Shown here: in pieces, positions 18,962 to 36,956 of the stretch
How positions within the stretch are numbered: the first letter of the stretch is position 1
Layout of the letters: each line of letters opens with the position of its first letter
Program-made: the position numbers and the translations under genes
DNA from: Pseudomonas oryzagri
GTDB lineage: Bacteria; Pseudomonadota; Gammaproteobacteria; Pseudomonadales; Pseudomonadaceae
DNA: 64,000 nt
Assembly: GCF_020831405.1 (NCBI RefSeq)
Contig: NZ_JAJHPU010000043.1
Location: 310,001-374,000 of the forward strand
Direction: 5' to 3'
Notes under the pieces: generated by a model
Databases searched by the model: none
Told to the model about the DNA's origin: nothing
Seen by the model: the letters and a program-made list of their open reading frames with translations, nothing else

Positions 18962-20020
18962 ATGAGTGCTCCTGTCTATACCCTGGGCGAGCTGGCCCAG
19001 CGCGTCGGCGCCGAGCTGCGCGGGCCGGCCGAGCGGCAGATCAGCGGTCTGGCCGCTCTGCAGGAAGCTGGCCCGCAGCAGCTGACCTTCCTGGCCAATG
19101 CGCAGTACCGCAAGCACCTTGCCACTTCCGAGGCCGGTGCCGTGTTGCTGACGCCGGCCGATGCCGAAGGTTTCGCCGGCGCCGCCCTGGTGCTGGCCAA
19201 CCCCTACCTGGCGTTCGCCCAGCTGTCGCACCTGTTCGACCGCAAACCGATCGCGGCTCCCGGCATTCATCCGAGCGCCTGGGTGGCGGAGGATGCCGTG
19301 GTCGACCCGACCGCCGCAATCGGTCCGGGCGTGGTCGTCGAGTCCGGGGCGGTGATCGGGGCGCGGGTGAGCCTCGGTGCCCACTGCGTGATCGGTGCGC
19401 GCAGCGTGATCGGCGAGGATGGCTGGCTGGCCCCGCGGGTGACTCTTTACCACGACGTGCACATCGGCAAGCGGGTGGTCATCCAGTCCGGCGCGGTGCT
19501 CGGCGGCGAGGGCTTCGGCTTCGCCAACGACAAGGGCGTATGGACGAAGATCGCGCAGATCGGTGGCGTCACCATCGGCGACGACGTCGAGATCGGTGCC
19601 AACACCACCATCGACCGCGGCGCTCTGGCGGATACCGTGATCGGCAACGGCGTCAAGCTCGACAACCAGATCATGATCGCCCACAACGTACAGGTCGGCG
19701 ACCATACCGCCATGGCCGGCTGCTGCGGCATTTCCGGCAGCACCAAGATCGGCAAGCACTGCATGATCGCCGGTGGCGTCGGCATGGTCGGCCATATCGA
19801 GGTGTGCGACCACGTGTTCGTCACCGGCATGACCATGGTCACCCGCTCGATCACCGAGCCGGGTGCCTATTCCTCGGGTACCGCCATGCAACCCGCTGGC
19901 GAATGGAAGAAGAGCGCTGCCCGTCTGCGCCATCTGGACGATATGGCCAAGCGCCTGCAGCAGCTGGAAAAGCAGTTCGCTGCCGTGACCCGAAGCGGGG
20001 ATGACTCATCAGATTCGTAA
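18962..20020 (+). CDS. lpxD: UDP-3-O-(3-hydroxyacyl)glucosamine N-acyltransferase
   Basis: The third step of lipid A synthesis, adding the N-linked hydroxyacyl chain. The 352-residue protein has an N-terminal uridine-binding domain (about residues 1-100). A left-handed beta helix of hexapeptide repeats follows, with the catalytic-His region [20 protein letters not shown], and then a C-terminal helical extension ([21 protein letters not shown]). The start is 2 bp after the skp stop. It forms the lipid A cluster with fabZ, lpxA and lpxB. Confidence 0.98.
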   Translation: MSAPVYTLGELAQRVGAELRGPAERQISGLAALQEAGPQQLTFLANAQYRKHLATSEAGAVLLTPADAEGFAGAALVLANPYLAFAQLSHLFDRKPIAAPGIHPSAWVAEDAVVDPTAAIGPGVVVESGAVIGARVSLGAHCVIGARSVIGEDGWLAPRVTLYHDVHIGKRVVIQSGAVLGGEGFGFANDKGVWTKIAQIGGVTIGDDVEIGANTTIDRGALADTVIGNGVKLDNQIMIAHNVQVGDHTAMAGCCGISGSTKIGKHCMIAGGVGMVGHIEVCDHVFVTGMTMVTRSITEPGAYSSGTAMQPAGEWKKSAARLRHLDDMAKRLQQLEKQFAAVTRSGDDSSDS

Positions 20021-20065
20021 GACACGCATCCCCGTGTTCCCTTTTTTGACCAAGGCTCCCACACC

Positions 20066-20506
20066 ATGATGGATATCAACGAGATTCGCGAATTCCTGCC
20101 GCACCGCTACCCGTTCCTGCTGGTAGACCGGGTGTCCGAGCTGGATCTCGAGGAGAAGCGAATCCGCGCCTACAAGAACGTCACCATCAACGAACCGTTC
20201 TTCAATGGCCATTTCCCGGGACATCCGATCATGCCGGGCGTGCTGATCATCGAGGCCATGGCTCAGGCTGCGGGCCTGCTCGGCTTCAGCATGATGGGCG
20301 CCAAGGCTGCCGCCGACACCCTCTACTATTTCGTCGGCTCCGACAATCTGCGCTTCCGTACCCCGGTGACCCCTGGCGACCAACTGGTTCTCGAGGCCAA
20401 GTTCCTCAGCGCCAAGCGCGGCATCTGGAAATTCGAGTGCCAGGCCAGCGTCGACGGCAAGGCCGCCTGCTCGGGTGAGATCATCTGCGCGGAAACCAAG
20501 AAATGA
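20066..20506 (+). CDS. fabZ: 3-hydroxyacyl-[acyl-carrier-protein] dehydratase
   Basis: A hot-dog-fold dehydratase that removes water from 3-hydroxyacyl-ACP in fatty acid elongation and competes with LpxA for hydroxyacyl-ACP. The 146-residue protein has the active-site His49 in [15 protein letters not shown] and Glu63 in [10 protein letters not shown]. Tandem ATG codons occur at 20066 and 20069; the first matches the Pseudomonas protein I recall. Its stop overlaps the lpxA start (ATGA), coupling the competing enzymes. Confidence 0.98.
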   Translation: MMDINEIREFLPHRYPFLLVDRVSELDLEEKRIRAYKNVTINEPFFNGHFPGHPIMPGVLIIEAMAQAAGLLGFSMMGAKAAADTLYYFVGSDNLRFRTPVTPGDQLVLEAKFLSAKRGIWKFECQASVDGKAACSGEIICAETKK

Positions 20507-21279
20507 GTTTGATCGACCCGCGCGCCATCATCGATCCGAGTGCCAGGCTGGCCGACTCCGTCGAGGTTGGCCCCTGGTCGATCATCGGGCCGAACGTGGA
20601 AATCGGCGAAGGTACCGTGATCGGCCCGCACGTGATCGTGAAGGGGCCGACGGTGATCGGTCGGCACAATCGCATCTACCAGTTTTCCACGGTCGGTGAG
20701 GACACCCCGGACCTCAAGTACAAGGGCGAGCCCACGCGCCTGGTGATCGGCGACCACAACGTGATCCGCGAGGGGGTTACCATCCATCGGGGCACCGTGC
20801 AGGATCGCTTCGAAACCACCATCGGCAGTCACAACCTGTTGATGGCCTACGTGCATATCGGCCACGACAGCGTGATCGGCGATCATTGCATCCTGGTCAA
20901 CAACACCGCGCTGGCCGGCCACGTGCATGTGAACGACTGGGCGATTCTTTCCGGCTTCACCCTGGTCCACCAGTTCTGCCACATCGGCGCGCACAGCTTC
21001 TCCGGCATGGGCACCGCGATCGGCAAGGACGTACCGGCCTTCGTCACCGTGTTCGGCAGTCCGGCCGAGGCGCGCAGCATGAACTTCGAGGGCATGCGGC
21101 GGCGCGGTTTCAGCGAAGAGGTGATGCAGAGCCTGCGGCGTGCCTACAAGGTCGTCTACCGCAAGGGCCTGACGGTCGAGGAGGCGCTGGCCGAGCTGGC
21201 CGCCGACGCCGCGCAGCATCCGGAAGTGGCGCTGTTCTGCGATTCGGTGCGCAACTCCACGCGCGGCATCACCCGCTGA
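20503..21279 (+). CDS. lpxA: Acyl-[ACP]-UDP-N-acetylglucosamine O-acyltransferase
   Basis: The first step of lipid A synthesis. The 258-residue trimeric protein is mostly hexapeptide left-handed beta helix ([20 protein letters not shown]). The general-base histidine is H121 in [14 protein letters not shown], and a C-terminal helical domain follows the helix. The start overlaps fabZ by four bases. Acyl chain length (Pseudomonas LpxA normally uses 3-hydroxydecanoyl) cannot be read with confidence here. Confidence 0.98.
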   Translation: MSLIDPRAIIDPSARLADSVEVGPWSIIGPNVEIGEGTVIGPHVIVKGPTVIGRHNRIYQFSTVGEDTPDLKYKGEPTRLVIGDHNVIREGVTIHRGTVQDRFETTIGSHNLLMAYVHIGHDSVIGDHCILVNNTALAGHVHVNDWAILSGFTLVHQFCHIGAHSFSGMGTAIGKDVPAFVTVFGSPAEARSMNFEGMRRRGFSEEVMQSLRRAYKVVYRKGLTVEEALAELAADAAQHPEVALFCDSVRNSTRGITR

Positions 21280-21283
21280 CGAC

Positions 21284-22417
21284 ATGGCTCGTCCGCTGAC
21301 CATCGCCCTCGTCGCTGGCGAGGCGTCCGGCGACATCCTCGGCGCCGGCTTGATGCAGGCCCTCAAGGCCCGCCATCCCGATGCGCGCTTCATCGGCGTC
21401 GGCGGGCCGCGCATGCAGGCCGAGGGCCTGGACTCCTGCTTCCCGATGGAGCGCCTGGCGGTGATGGGGCTGGTCGAGGTGCTGGGTCGGCTGCCCGAGC
21501 TGCTCAAGCGGCGCCGCCGCCTGATCCAGACCCTGATCGCCGAGCGCCCCGACGTGTTCGTCGGCATCGACGCCCCGGACTTCAATCTCGGTGTCGAGCT
21601 CGAGCTGCGCCAGGCCGGCATCCGTACCGTGCATTACGTCAGTCCGTCGGTGTGGGCCTGGCGGCAGAAGCGCGTGCTGAAGATCCGCCGTGCCTGCGAC
21701 CTGATGCTCACCCTGTTTCCCTTCGAGGCGCAGTTCTACGAGGCGCAGCAGGTGCCGGTGTGCTTCGTCGGTCACCCGCTGGCTGACGCCATTCCCCTCG
21801 AGGCCGACCGGCTGGCGGCGCGCACTGCGCTCGGCCTGGCCGAGCGCGACGCAGTGGTAGCCCTGTTGCCGGGCAGTCGCGGCGGTGAAGTGGCGCGTCT
21901 CGGCGGACTGTTCCTCGACGCCGCCGAGCGCCTGTGTGCCCTGCGTCCGGGGCTGCGCTTCGTGCTGCCTTGCGCCAACGCCGAGCGCCGCGCCCAGCTC
22001 GAGGCGCTGTTCGGCGACCGCGAGCTGCCGATCGAGCTGCTCGACGGCCGCTCCCACGAGGCGCTGGCTGCCTGCGATGCGGTGCTGATCGCTTCGGGAA
22101 CGGCCACCCTGGAGGCCATGCTGTTCAAGCGACCGATGGTGGTCGCCTACCGGGTCGCGCCGCTGACCTACCGGATCCTCAAGCGTCTGGTGAAAAGTCC
22201 GTACGTATCGCTGCCCAACCTGCTCGCCGGGAGGCTGCTGGTGCCCGAGCTGATCCAGGACGCCGCCACCCCGGAGGCTCTGGCTGCGACCCTGCTGCCA
22301 CTGCTCGATGAGGGCGCGGCACAGACCGAAAGCTTCGATACCATCCATCGGGCGCTGCGTCGCGGCGCGTCCGACCGTGCCGCCGAGGCGGTATTGCAAC
22401 TGCTGGAGCGCGCCTGA
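21284..22417 (+). CDS. lpxB: Lipid-A-disaccharide synthase
   Basis: A GT-B glycosyltransferase (family 19) joining UDP-2,3-diacylglucosamine and lipid X to make the lipid A disaccharide at the membrane surface. The 377-residue protein has the N-terminal [19 protein letters not shown], then [22 protein letters not shown] and the C-terminal nucleotide-binding [11 protein letters not shown]. It begins 4 bp after the lpxA stop and ends at the rnhB start (TGATG overlap). Confidence 0.98.
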   Translation: MARPLTIALVAGEASGDILGAGLMQALKARHPDARFIGVGGPRMQAEGLDSCFPMERLAVMGLVEVLGRLPELLKRRRRLIQTLIAERPDVFVGIDAPDFNLGVELELRQAGIRTVHYVSPSVWAWRQKRVLKIRRACDLMLTLFPFEAQFYEAQQVPVCFVGHPLADAIPLEADRLAARTALGLAERDAVVALLPGSRGGEVARLGGLFLDAAERLCALRPGLRFVLPCANAERRAQLEALFGDRELPIELLDGRSHEALAACDAVLIASGTATLEAMLFKRPMVVAYRVAPLTYRILKRLVKSPYVSLPNLLAGRLLVPELIQDAATPEALAATLLPLLDEGAAQTESFDTIHRALRRGASDRAAEAVLQLLERA

Positions 22418-23016
22418 TGCAGCTGGGTCTGGATTTCACGCTGGTCGAGGAGCTGGTCGCCGGGGTCGACGAAGTCGGCCGCGGGCCGCTGTGCGGTCCG
22501 GTGGTCACCGCGGCGGTGATCCTCGATCCACTGCGGCCGATCGAGGGGCTCAACGATTCGAAGAAGCTCAGCGAGGCTCGCCGCGAGCGGCTGTTCGACG
22601 AGATTCGCGACAAGGCGCTGGCCTGGTGCATCGGTCGCGCCGAGGTCGAGGAGATCGATCGCCTCAATATCCTGCAGGCCACCTTCCTGGCCATGCAGCG
22701 TGCCGTCGAGGGACTGCAGGTTCAGCCGCGCCTGGCGTTGATCGATGGCAATCGCTGCCCCAAGCTCCAGGTGCCCAGCGCGCCGGTGGTCGGCGGCGAC
22801 GCGAAGGTTCCGGCCATCGCCGCCGCCTCGATCCTCGCCAAGGTCAGTCGCGATCGCGAGATGGCCGAGCTGGACATCCTCTTCCCGGGCTACGGCATCG
22901 CCGGCCACAAGGGTTATCCGACCCCGGTGCATCTCGAGGCGCTCAAGCGCCTCGGGCCGACATCCATTCATCGTCGCTCCTTCGCGCCGGTGCGCGCCCT
23001 GCTGGAAGACGGTTGA
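22417..23016 (+). CDS. rnhB: Ribonuclease HII
   Basis: Cuts RNA in RNA-DNA hybrids and removes single misincorporated ribonucleotides. The 199-residue protein has the catalytic acidic pair D18-E19 in [16 protein letters not shown], then the ALIDGN aspartate, and the later [13 protein letters not shown]. The start overlaps the lpxB stop. It precedes dnaE, so a ribonucleotide-repair enzyme and the replicative polymerase share the operon. Confidence 0.97.
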   Translation: MQLGLDFTLVEELVAGVDEVGRGPLCGPVVTAAVILDPLRPIEGLNDSKKLSEARRERLFDEIRDKALAWCIGRAEVEEIDRLNILQATFLAMQRAVEGLQVQPRLALIDGNRCPKLQVPSAPVVGGDAKVPAIAAASILAKVSRDREMAELDILFPGYGIAGHKGYPTPVHLEALKRLGPTSIHRRSFAPVRALLEDG

Positions 23017-23040
23017 CCTTCCCCATGCAGTGTCTGCCTA

Positions 23041-23064
23041 GGCCCGGTACAATTCCGGGCCTTG
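23041..23064 (+). terminator. Weak hairpin between rnhB and dnaE
   Basis: GGCCCGG at 23041-23047 pairs with CCGGGCC at 23055-23061 around TACAATT, followed by TTG. The loop contains a TACAAT that could also be a -10 element for dnaE. Either reading, or both, is possible; there is no proper T run. Confidence 0.4.
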
Positions 23065-23089
23065 TCGTTTCTGTCTCCATGGAATTGTC

Positions 23090-26608
<3,519 letters not shown>

Positions 26609-26714
26609 GGCGGGGCTAGCCTCCCGCCTGGCTCGACCCGCGTCGCCCGATCCCGTAAAGTCTGGCGTTTGTTTACCCGAGCCGTACCGTAACCCGCTCA
26701 CCACGGATGCCTGC

Positions 26715-27665
26715 ATGAACCCGAATTATCTGGATTTCGAACAGCCGATCGCCGACCTGCAAGCCAAGATCGAAGGCCTGCGCATGGTGGGCAACGACAA
26801 CGAACTGAACATCAGCGACGAAATTGCCCGTCTGCAGGACAAGACCCAGACGCTGACCCAGAGCATCTTCAGCAATCTGACCAGCTGGCAGATCGCCCGT
26901 CTGGCCCGTCATCCGCGCCGTCCGTACACCCTGGACTACATCCAGCACATCTTCACCGAGTTCGACGAGCTGCATGGCGACCGTCACTTCGCCGACGACG
27001 CCGCCATCGTCGGCGGTGTCGCGCGTATCGACGACAAGCCGGTGATGGTCATCGGTCACCAGAAGGGTCGCGAGGTGCGCGAGAAGGTGCGCCGCAACTT
27101 CGGCATGCCGCGTCCGGAAGGCTACCGCAAGGCGTGCCGTCTGATGGAGATGGCCGAGCGCTTCCAGCTGCCGATCCTGACCTTCATCGACACCCCCGGC
27201 GCCTATCCGGGCATCGATGCCGAGGAGCGTGGGCAGAGCGAGGCCATCGCCTGGAATCTGCGCGTGATGGCGCGTCTGAAGACCCCGATCATCGCCACCG
27301 TGATCGGCGAAGGCGGCTCGGGCGGTGCGCTGGCCATCGGCGTGTGCGACCAACTGAACATGCTGCAATACTCCACCTACGCGGTGATCTCGCCGGAAGG
27401 TTGCGCCTCGATCCTCTGGCGTACCGCCGAGAAGGCGCCGGAGGCCGCCGAGGCCATGGGCATCACCGCCGAGCGCCTGAAGGATATCGGTATCGTCGAC
27501 ACCGTGATCGCCGAGCCGCTGGGTGGCGCCCACAGCGATCACGCCGCCATGGCGGCGAGCCTGCGCCAGGTGCTGGTCAAGCAGCTCGACGAGCTCGGCA
27601 AGCACGACACCAAGGCCCTGCTGGCGCGTCGCTACGAGCGCCTGATGAGCTACGGCGCGGTCTGA
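26715..27665 (+). CDS. accA: Acetyl-CoA carboxylase carboxyltransferase subunit alpha
   Basis: With AccD it transfers carboxyl from carboxybiotin to acetyl-CoA, giving malonyl-CoA for fatty acid synthesis. The 316-residue protein starts [20 protein letters not shown]. It has the crotonase-like core with [19 protein letters not shown] and the oxyanion segment [15 protein letters not shown] longer in-frame reading begins inside the end of dnaE and is rejected because the canonical N-terminus is at 26715. The 106-bp gap before it includes CCCGTAAAGTC, a plausible -10 region. It is followed by tilS. Confidence 0.98.
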   Translation: MNPNYLDFEQPIADLQAKIEGLRMVGNDNELNISDEIARLQDKTQTLTQSIFSNLTSWQIARLARHPRRPYTLDYIQHIFTEFDELHGDRHFADDAAIVGGVARIDDKPVMVIGHQKGREVREKVRRNFGMPRPEGYRKACRLMEMAERFQLPILTFIDTPGAYPGIDAEERGQSEAIAWNLRVMARLKTPIIATVIGEGGSGGALAIGVCDQLNMLQYSTYAVISPEGCASILWRTAEKAPEAAEAMGITAERLKDIGIVDTVIAEPLGGAHSDHAAMAASLRQVLVKQLDELGKHDTKALLARRYERLMSYGAV

Positions 27666-27798
27666 TCCGCCGCGCTTGGTTCGCTGGTTTCCGCGCGCCG
27701 CGTGGGAGCCGGCGGCCGGGGCGCTGCGCGTCCCAGGCGGTGCGTCCGGTTCGAATGCCGGACGCGACCTGTCGGCCCTTTTCCTGGAGCCCGCCGCC

Positions 27799-31701
<3,903 letters not shown>

Positions 31702-31725
31702 GGCAGCACCGTTCCGGTAAAGTAG

Positions 31726-33120
<1,395 letters not shown>

Positions 33121-33130
33121 GCTGTAGTTA

Positions 33131-33161
33131 CCGGCCGGGTCGCCTGCGGGCGCCCGGCCGG
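33131..33161 (+). terminator. Strong GC hairpin between eno and ftsB
   Basis: CCGGCCGGG at 33131-33139 pairs perfectly with CCCGGCCGG at 33153-33161. There is no T run, so termination would be partial at best. It may set the expression difference between a highly expressed glycolytic gene and a low-abundance divisome gene. Confidence 0.5.
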
Positions 33162-33193
33162 CGACGCCACTCGGACTTGGAGGGCTGACCGGG

Positions 33194-33472
33194 ATGCAAA
33201 AGGCCCACTGGCTGTTCGTTGTTCTCCTGTTGCTCCTCGGGGGGCTGCAGTATCGCCTGTGGTACGGCGACGGCAGCATCACCCAGAACCGCCAGCTGCT
33301 GGCGCAGATTGCCGAGCAGAAGAGCGAGAACGAACAACTGCAGGAGCGCAACCGCATTCTCGAAGCCGAGGTGGCCGAGCTCAAGCGCGGGATGGAAACC
33401 GTCGAGGAGCGTGCCCGTCATGAGCTGGGCATGGTCAAGGAAGGCGAAACCCTGTATCAGCTGAGCCAATGA
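33194..33472 (+). CDS. ftsB: Cell division protein FtsB
   Basis: A bitopic divisome protein that forms FtsQBL with FtsQ and FtsL. The 92-residue protein has a short cytoplasmic start, a transmembrane segment at about residues 5-20 (HWLFVVLLLLLGGLQYRLW) and a periplasmic coiled coil (residues 30-70). The family end motif ERARHELGMVKEGETLYQ completes it. The ribosome site GGAGGGCTG lies upstream. The stop overlaps the ispD start by four bases. This eno-ftsB-ispD order is widespread in gammaproteobacteria. Confidence 0.96.
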   Translation: MQKAHWLFVVLLLLLGGLQYRLWYGDGSITQNRQLLAQIAEQKSENEQLQERNRILEAEVAELKRGMETVEERARHELGMVKEGETLYQLSQ

Positions 33473-34173
33473 GCCTGACCCCGCTGCCCGAATTCTGGGC
33501 CGTCGTGCCGGCGGCCGGAGTGGGCGCGCGCATGCGCGCCGACCGTCCCAAGCAGTACCTGCGCCTCGGCGAGCGCACGGTGCTCGAGCATACGCTCGAC
33601 TGTTTCCTCGACCATCCGACCCTCAGGGGGCTGGTGGTGTGCCTGGCCGAGGACGATCCCTACTGGCCAGCCCTGGCCTGTGCCGGCGACCCGCGCATCG
33701 CCCGTGCCGCCGGTGGCTGCGAGCGCGCCGACTCGGTACTCAATGGCCTGCTGCACCTGCGCACTCTGGGCGCCGCCGACGATGACTGGGTGCTGGTCCA
33801 CGATGCCGCTCGTCCCAACCTGAACCGTTCCGATCTCAACCTGCTGCTGGGGGAGCTGGCCGAGGATCCGGTCGGCGGCCTGCTCGCCGTACCGGCGCGC
33901 GATACCCTCAAGCGCGCCGACAAGGCGGGCCGCGTGTGCGAAACCATCGATCGCAGCGTGATCTGGCAGGCCTATACGCCACAGATGTTCCGCCTCGGCC
34001 AGCTGCACCGCAGCCTGGCCGACGCCCTGGTCTCGTGCGCCAATATTACCGATGAAGCATCCGCCCTCGAATGGGCTGGCCTTGCGCCGCGTCTGGTGGA
34101 GGGGCGAGCCGACAACCTGAAGATCACCCGCCCGGAGGATCTCGAATGGTTACGGCAACGCTGGAATTGTTAG
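33469..34173 (+). CDS. ispD: 2-C-methyl-D-erythritol 4-phosphate cytidylyltransferase
   Basis: The third MEP-pathway step, forming CDP-methylerythritol from MEP and CTP. The 234-residue protein has VPAAGVGARMRADRPKQYL, VHDAARPNLN and the C-terminal NLKITRPEDLEWLRQRW, all diagnostic. It overlaps ftsB (ATGA). IspF, which usually follows or is fused, is not found downstream here; the next 300 bp are non-coding, marking a change of synteny. Confidence 0.97.
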   Translation: MSLTPLPEFWAVVPAAGVGARMRADRPKQYLRLGERTVLEHTLDCFLDHPTLRGLVVCLAEDDPYWPALACAGDPRIARAAGGCERADSVLNGLLHLRTLGAADDDWVLVHDAARPNLNRSDLNLLLGELAEDPVGGLLAVPARDTLKRADKAGRVCETIDRSVIWQAYTPQMFRLGQLHRSLADALVSCANITDEASALEWAGLAPRLVEGRADNLKITRPEDLEWLRQRWNC

Positions 34174-34473
34174 GCGCCGCTGGCCCAGCCGGCCCGGCAA
34201 CCGTTGGTCGGGGACAATCGCCGATTTTTTCGCGCGCCATTCCCGCGGCGCCGACCGCACGTCTGCGATGCGACCCGCAGCGCTTCGCCGCGCTGGCGAC
34301 GCCCGGCCTATTGCGTCACCATCATTGTGAATGCCCGACCCGGTCTACGCTTGTGTCGGTACAGAGGATTCTGGGGCGCGGTGCCTGGGGCTGAACCAGG
34401 CACAGGCCGTTTCCATTGCGGCAGCCGGTCGACGACCGCTGCAGGTTTTTGTTCTGTTCAACTGGAATTGATC
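34174..34473. other. 300-bp non-coding stretch after ispD
   Basis: No credible reading frame is present. It contains GTGCCTGG..CCAGGCAC around 34380-34403, an 8-bp stem. It also has a possible weak promoter, TTGTGA near 34325 with TACGCT 15 bases further. The stretch coincides with the point where the remembered P. aeruginosa gene order (ispD followed by the ispF/rpoS region) is lost, so it may be an old rearrangement junction. Confidence 0.5.
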
Positions 34474-35334
34474 ATGTCACTCATCAAACCCGCTGCTCTG
34501 TTCGTTTGTGTCGCCCTGGCCGGTTGTGCCGGGAAGTGGGGGCTGGCCGATCCGGCCAAGGATGTAGCGGCCACCAAGGAAAAGCCGCTGGTCCAGGCAC
34601 AGAAATCTGAATCCAGGCCGGCGGCGGAGCCGCAGGGCAAGAAGGCGAGCGGTCCGGACGCTGCGCAGAGCGCCAGGAAGGATGAGAGCAGCGCCGCCGC
34701 GAAAAAGGACCTCAAGCCCAGCGCGCCGGCCGCCAAGGCGGAAGAAAAGGTGGCCGCTGAGCCGGCGGTCAAGGAAGTTGAAAGCTCCTGGTGGTCGTTT
34801 GGCAGCAAGAAGAAGCCGGCTGCCGGAGAGGTCGCTGCGAAGAAGGTCGAAGTGATCAAGGTCACTCCGGCCTGGCTGGACGACAACGAGAAGCGCCTCA
34901 AGGAAGCCGTGGCCGGCAGCAAGTTCCAGGTCGAGCGTCGGGGCGACGTGCTGGTGGTGGTGGCTCCGGTCGACGCCTCGTTCAACCCGGATCGCCCGAG
35001 CATGCTGCTGCCGATTACCCTCGGCCCGCTGAGCCGGATCGCCAAGCTGGTAGCCAGCGATCCGCAGAATGCCGTGCTGATCCTCGGTCATGGCGACGGT
35101 AGCGGCAAGGCCGAGGACGGTCGCAAGCTCAGTCTGGAGCGCGCCCAGTCGGTGGCCTCGATCTTCCGCATGAGCGGTCTGAAGAGTGATCGCCTGATGC
35201 TGCGCGGCCTCGGCGCCGACAAGCCGCTGGTGAGCAACGACAATGCCAAGGGGCGCGCTCAGAATCGTCGCGTCGAGGTCATGCTGACCATGCGCCATAC
35301 CCTTTCCGGGCTGGTGGCGCAGAACAGCCGCTGA
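34474..35334 (+). CDS. OmpA-family lipoprotein
   Basis: The 286-residue precursor has a lipoprotein signal peptide with lipobox LAGC and lipidated Cys18. A low-complexity Lys/Ala/Glu/Pro-rich linker follows (about residues 25-115), and then an OmpA-like peptidoglycan-binding domain. The domain signature is ILGHGDGSGKAEDGRKLSLERAQ with NRRVEV near the end (residues ~195-275). The protein is probably anchored in the outer membrane and tethered to peptidoglycan. The linker contains an SSWWSFGSKKKP patch. It precedes pdxH, as remembered for PA1048-PA1049. A longer in-frame reading upstream lacks a sensible signal sequence, so the ATG at 34474 is firm. Confidence 0.88.
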   Translation: MSLIKPAALFVCVALAGCAGKWGLADPAKDVAATKEKPLVQAQKSESRPAAEPQGKKASGPDAAQSARKDESSAAAKKDLKPSAPAAKAEEKVAAEPAVKEVESSWWSFGSKKKPAAGEVAAKKVEVIKVTPAWLDDNEKRLKEAVAGSKFQVERRGDVLVVVAPVDASFNPDRPSMLLPITLGPLSRIAKLVASDPQNAVLILGHGDGSGKAEDGRKLSLERAQSVASIFRMSGLKSDRLMLRGLGADKPLVSNDNAKGRAQNRRVEVMLTMRHTLSGLVAQNSR

Positions 35335-35417
35335 CCGACGAGGGTTTTGCCCGGGCGGGGGTGTGACAAGGCGAGCGAATGGTTAAGCTGAGGCAGGATT
35401 CCCCAAGGAGTTTTGCC

Positions 35418-36065
35418 ATGACCCATTCGCTTGCCGACATGCGCCGTGATTACGCCCGGGACGGGCTATCCGAGGAGCATGCGCCGTCGGAGCCGTTCGA
35501 GCTGTTTCACCACTGGTTCGCCGAGGCGGTCAAGACCGAGCAGCCGCCCGTCGAGGCCAACGCCATGACCCTGGCCACCGTCGACCGCGAGGGCCAGCCG
35601 CATTGCCGCGTGCTGCTGCTCAAGGCCCTCGACGTCCGTGGCTTCACCTTCTTCACCAACTACGACAGCGCCAAGGGCGAGCAACTGCTCGCCAATCCCC
35701 GCGCGGCGATGACCTTCTTCTGGCCGACCCTCGAGCGTCAGGTGCGCATCGAGGGGCTGGTGGAGAAAGTGACCGCGGAAGAGTCGGACGCCTACTTCAA
35801 GGTGCGGCCGCTGGGCAGTCGGCTGGGGGCCTGGGCGTCGCCACAGAGCCAGGTGATCGAAGGCCGTGCCGAGCTGGAGCGCTTGCTCGCCGAAACCGAG
35901 CAACGCTTCATGGACACCGCGCCGCACTGCCCGGAGCACTGGGGAGGCTACCGCCTGATTCCGCAGCGCATCGAGTTCTGGCAGGGGCGGCCGAGCCGCC
36001 TGCACGATCGCTTGAACTATCGCCTGGGTGACGGCGGCTGGACGCGCGAGCGCCTGGCGCCCTGA
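35418..36065 (+). CDS. pdxH: Pyridoxamine 5-phosphate oxidase
   Basis: An FMN enzyme that oxidises PNP or PMP to PLP. The 215-residue protein begins [19 protein letters not shown]. It holds FMN-binding stretches ([21 protein letters not shown]) and the C-terminal [24 protein letters not shown] region typical of PdxH. The start follows AAGGAG at a good distance; the upstream extension is rejected. Several PLP enzymes are in this window (csdA, dapC), although none is cotranscribed with it. It converges with a small membrane protein gene 29 bp downstream. Confidence 0.97.
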   Translation: MTHSLADMRRDYARDGLSEEHAPSEPFELFHHWFAEAVKTEQPPVEANAMTLATVDREGQPHCRVLLLKALDVRGFTFFTNYDSAKGEQLLANPRAAMTFFWPTLERQVRIEGLVEKVTAEESDAYFKVRPLGSRLGAWASPQSQVIEGRAELERLLAETEQRFMDTAPHCPEHWGGYRLIPQRIEFWQGRPSRLHDRLNYRLGDGGWTRERLAP

Positions 36066-36094
36066 CCGCACGAACGTCGGCGACTGTTGTCTCA

Positions 36095-36331
36095 TCAGGC
36101 AGCTTGGTATTCCTCTGCGGCCTTCTTCAGCCAGGTGTCGAGCTCCTTGCGCTTGACGCCCTGGCGTTGCGCCTCCTGCAGGCGGCTCAGCATGTAGTCG
36201 CGCTTGGCCGGATCCTCGCCGCCGAAGGAAAGGGCCAGGTCGCGATCGGTCCAGCGCTGGATACGGCGATACAGCCACCAATGGAAGTACAGGCCGCTTA
36301 CCGTGGCGACCAGGATGATGAAATAATCCAT
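36095..36331 (-). CDS. Small conserved-type membrane protein
   Basis: A 78-residue protein with one N-terminal transmembrane segment (residues 3-20, YFIILVATVSGLYFHWWLY). A charged cytoplasmic tail follows, containing DPAKRDYMLSRLQEAQRQG and KELDTWLKKAAEEYQAA. The function is unknown; similar short proteins occur near pdxH in Pseudomonas as I recall. The start at 36331 follows GGAACC; a longer in-frame reading begins upstream without a membrane start. It converges with pdxH. Confidence 0.75.
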   Translation of the reverse strand: MDYFIILVATVSGLYFHWWLYRRIQRWTDRDLALSFGGEDPAKRDYMLSRLQEAQRQGVKRKELDTWLKKAAEEYQAA

Positions 36332-36432
36332 GACAGGTTCCTTGATTGAGGTCCTCACCCTAGCCGATCGGGCGTTTGCGGCAAAGTCCGGCGAGCGACA
36401 GGGAGGGCCGGCATGCACTATGGAGAACGGTG

Positions 36433-36894
36433 ATGCGTAAGACAGCGGTATTTCTGAGTCTGGCCCTGGCGGCTCTCGCGGTCGGCGGTTGTGCCTCCAA
36501 GCTCAGTGGCGACACCTATACGCGCGAGGAGGCGCGGGCGGTGCAGATCGTGCGCATGGGCACCATCACCGCCTTGCGTCCGGTACGTATCGAGGGCACC
36601 AAGACGCCCATCGGTACGGGGGCCGGCGCAGTGGTCGGCGGCATCGGCGGCAGCACCATCGGCAGCGGTCGTGGCAGCGCGGTGGCGGCGGTCATCGGTG
36701 CGGTAGCCGGCGGTCTGCTTGGTGCGGCCACCGAGGAAGGGATGACCCGCACCCAGGGCGTCGAGATCACCGTGCGCGAGGACGACGGCACCATGCGCGC
36801 CTACGTCCAGGAGGTCGCCGAAGGGGAGGTCTTCCGGGTCGGCGAGCGCGTGCGCATCCTCTCGGTCAACGGCAACAGCCGCGTGGCGCACTGA
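36433..36894 (+). CDS. slyB: SlyB/PcpY-like outer-membrane lipoprotein (glycine zipper)
   Basis: The 153-residue lipoprotein precursor has lipobox VGGC and Cys20. The middle contains a glycine-zipper two-transmembrane-like segment (GAGAVVGGIGGSTIGSGRG, then VAAVIGAVAGGLLGAATEEG). A C-terminal soluble domain ends GERVRILSVNG. SlyB is a PhoPQ-controlled, magnesium-responsive outer-membrane lipoprotein in enterobacteria; the equivalent regulation is not visible here. It is divergent from the small membrane protein and is followed by a bidirectional hairpin. Confidence 0.88.
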   Translation: MRKTAVFLSLALAALAVGGCASKLSGDTYTREEARAVQIVRMGTITALRPVRIEGTKTPIGTGAGAVVGGIGGSTIGSGRGSAVAAVIGAVAGGLLGAATEEGMTRTQGVEITVREDDGTMRAYVQEVAEGEVFRVGERVRILSVNGNSRVAH

Positions 36895-36931
36895 TCGGCA
36901 GGCCTAGCGAGCCTGGCATCCTCCCCGCATA

Positions 36932-36956
36932 AACCCCGTGCCCAGCGCCGGGGTGT
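36932..36956. terminator. Hairpin between convergent slyB and lipoprotein genes
   Basis: AACCCCG pairs with CGGGGTGTT (core ACCCC/GGGGT) around GTGCCCAGCGC in the 62-bp convergent gap. The A-rich left flank and T/A-rich right flank allow weak termination in both directions. Confidence 0.5.
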
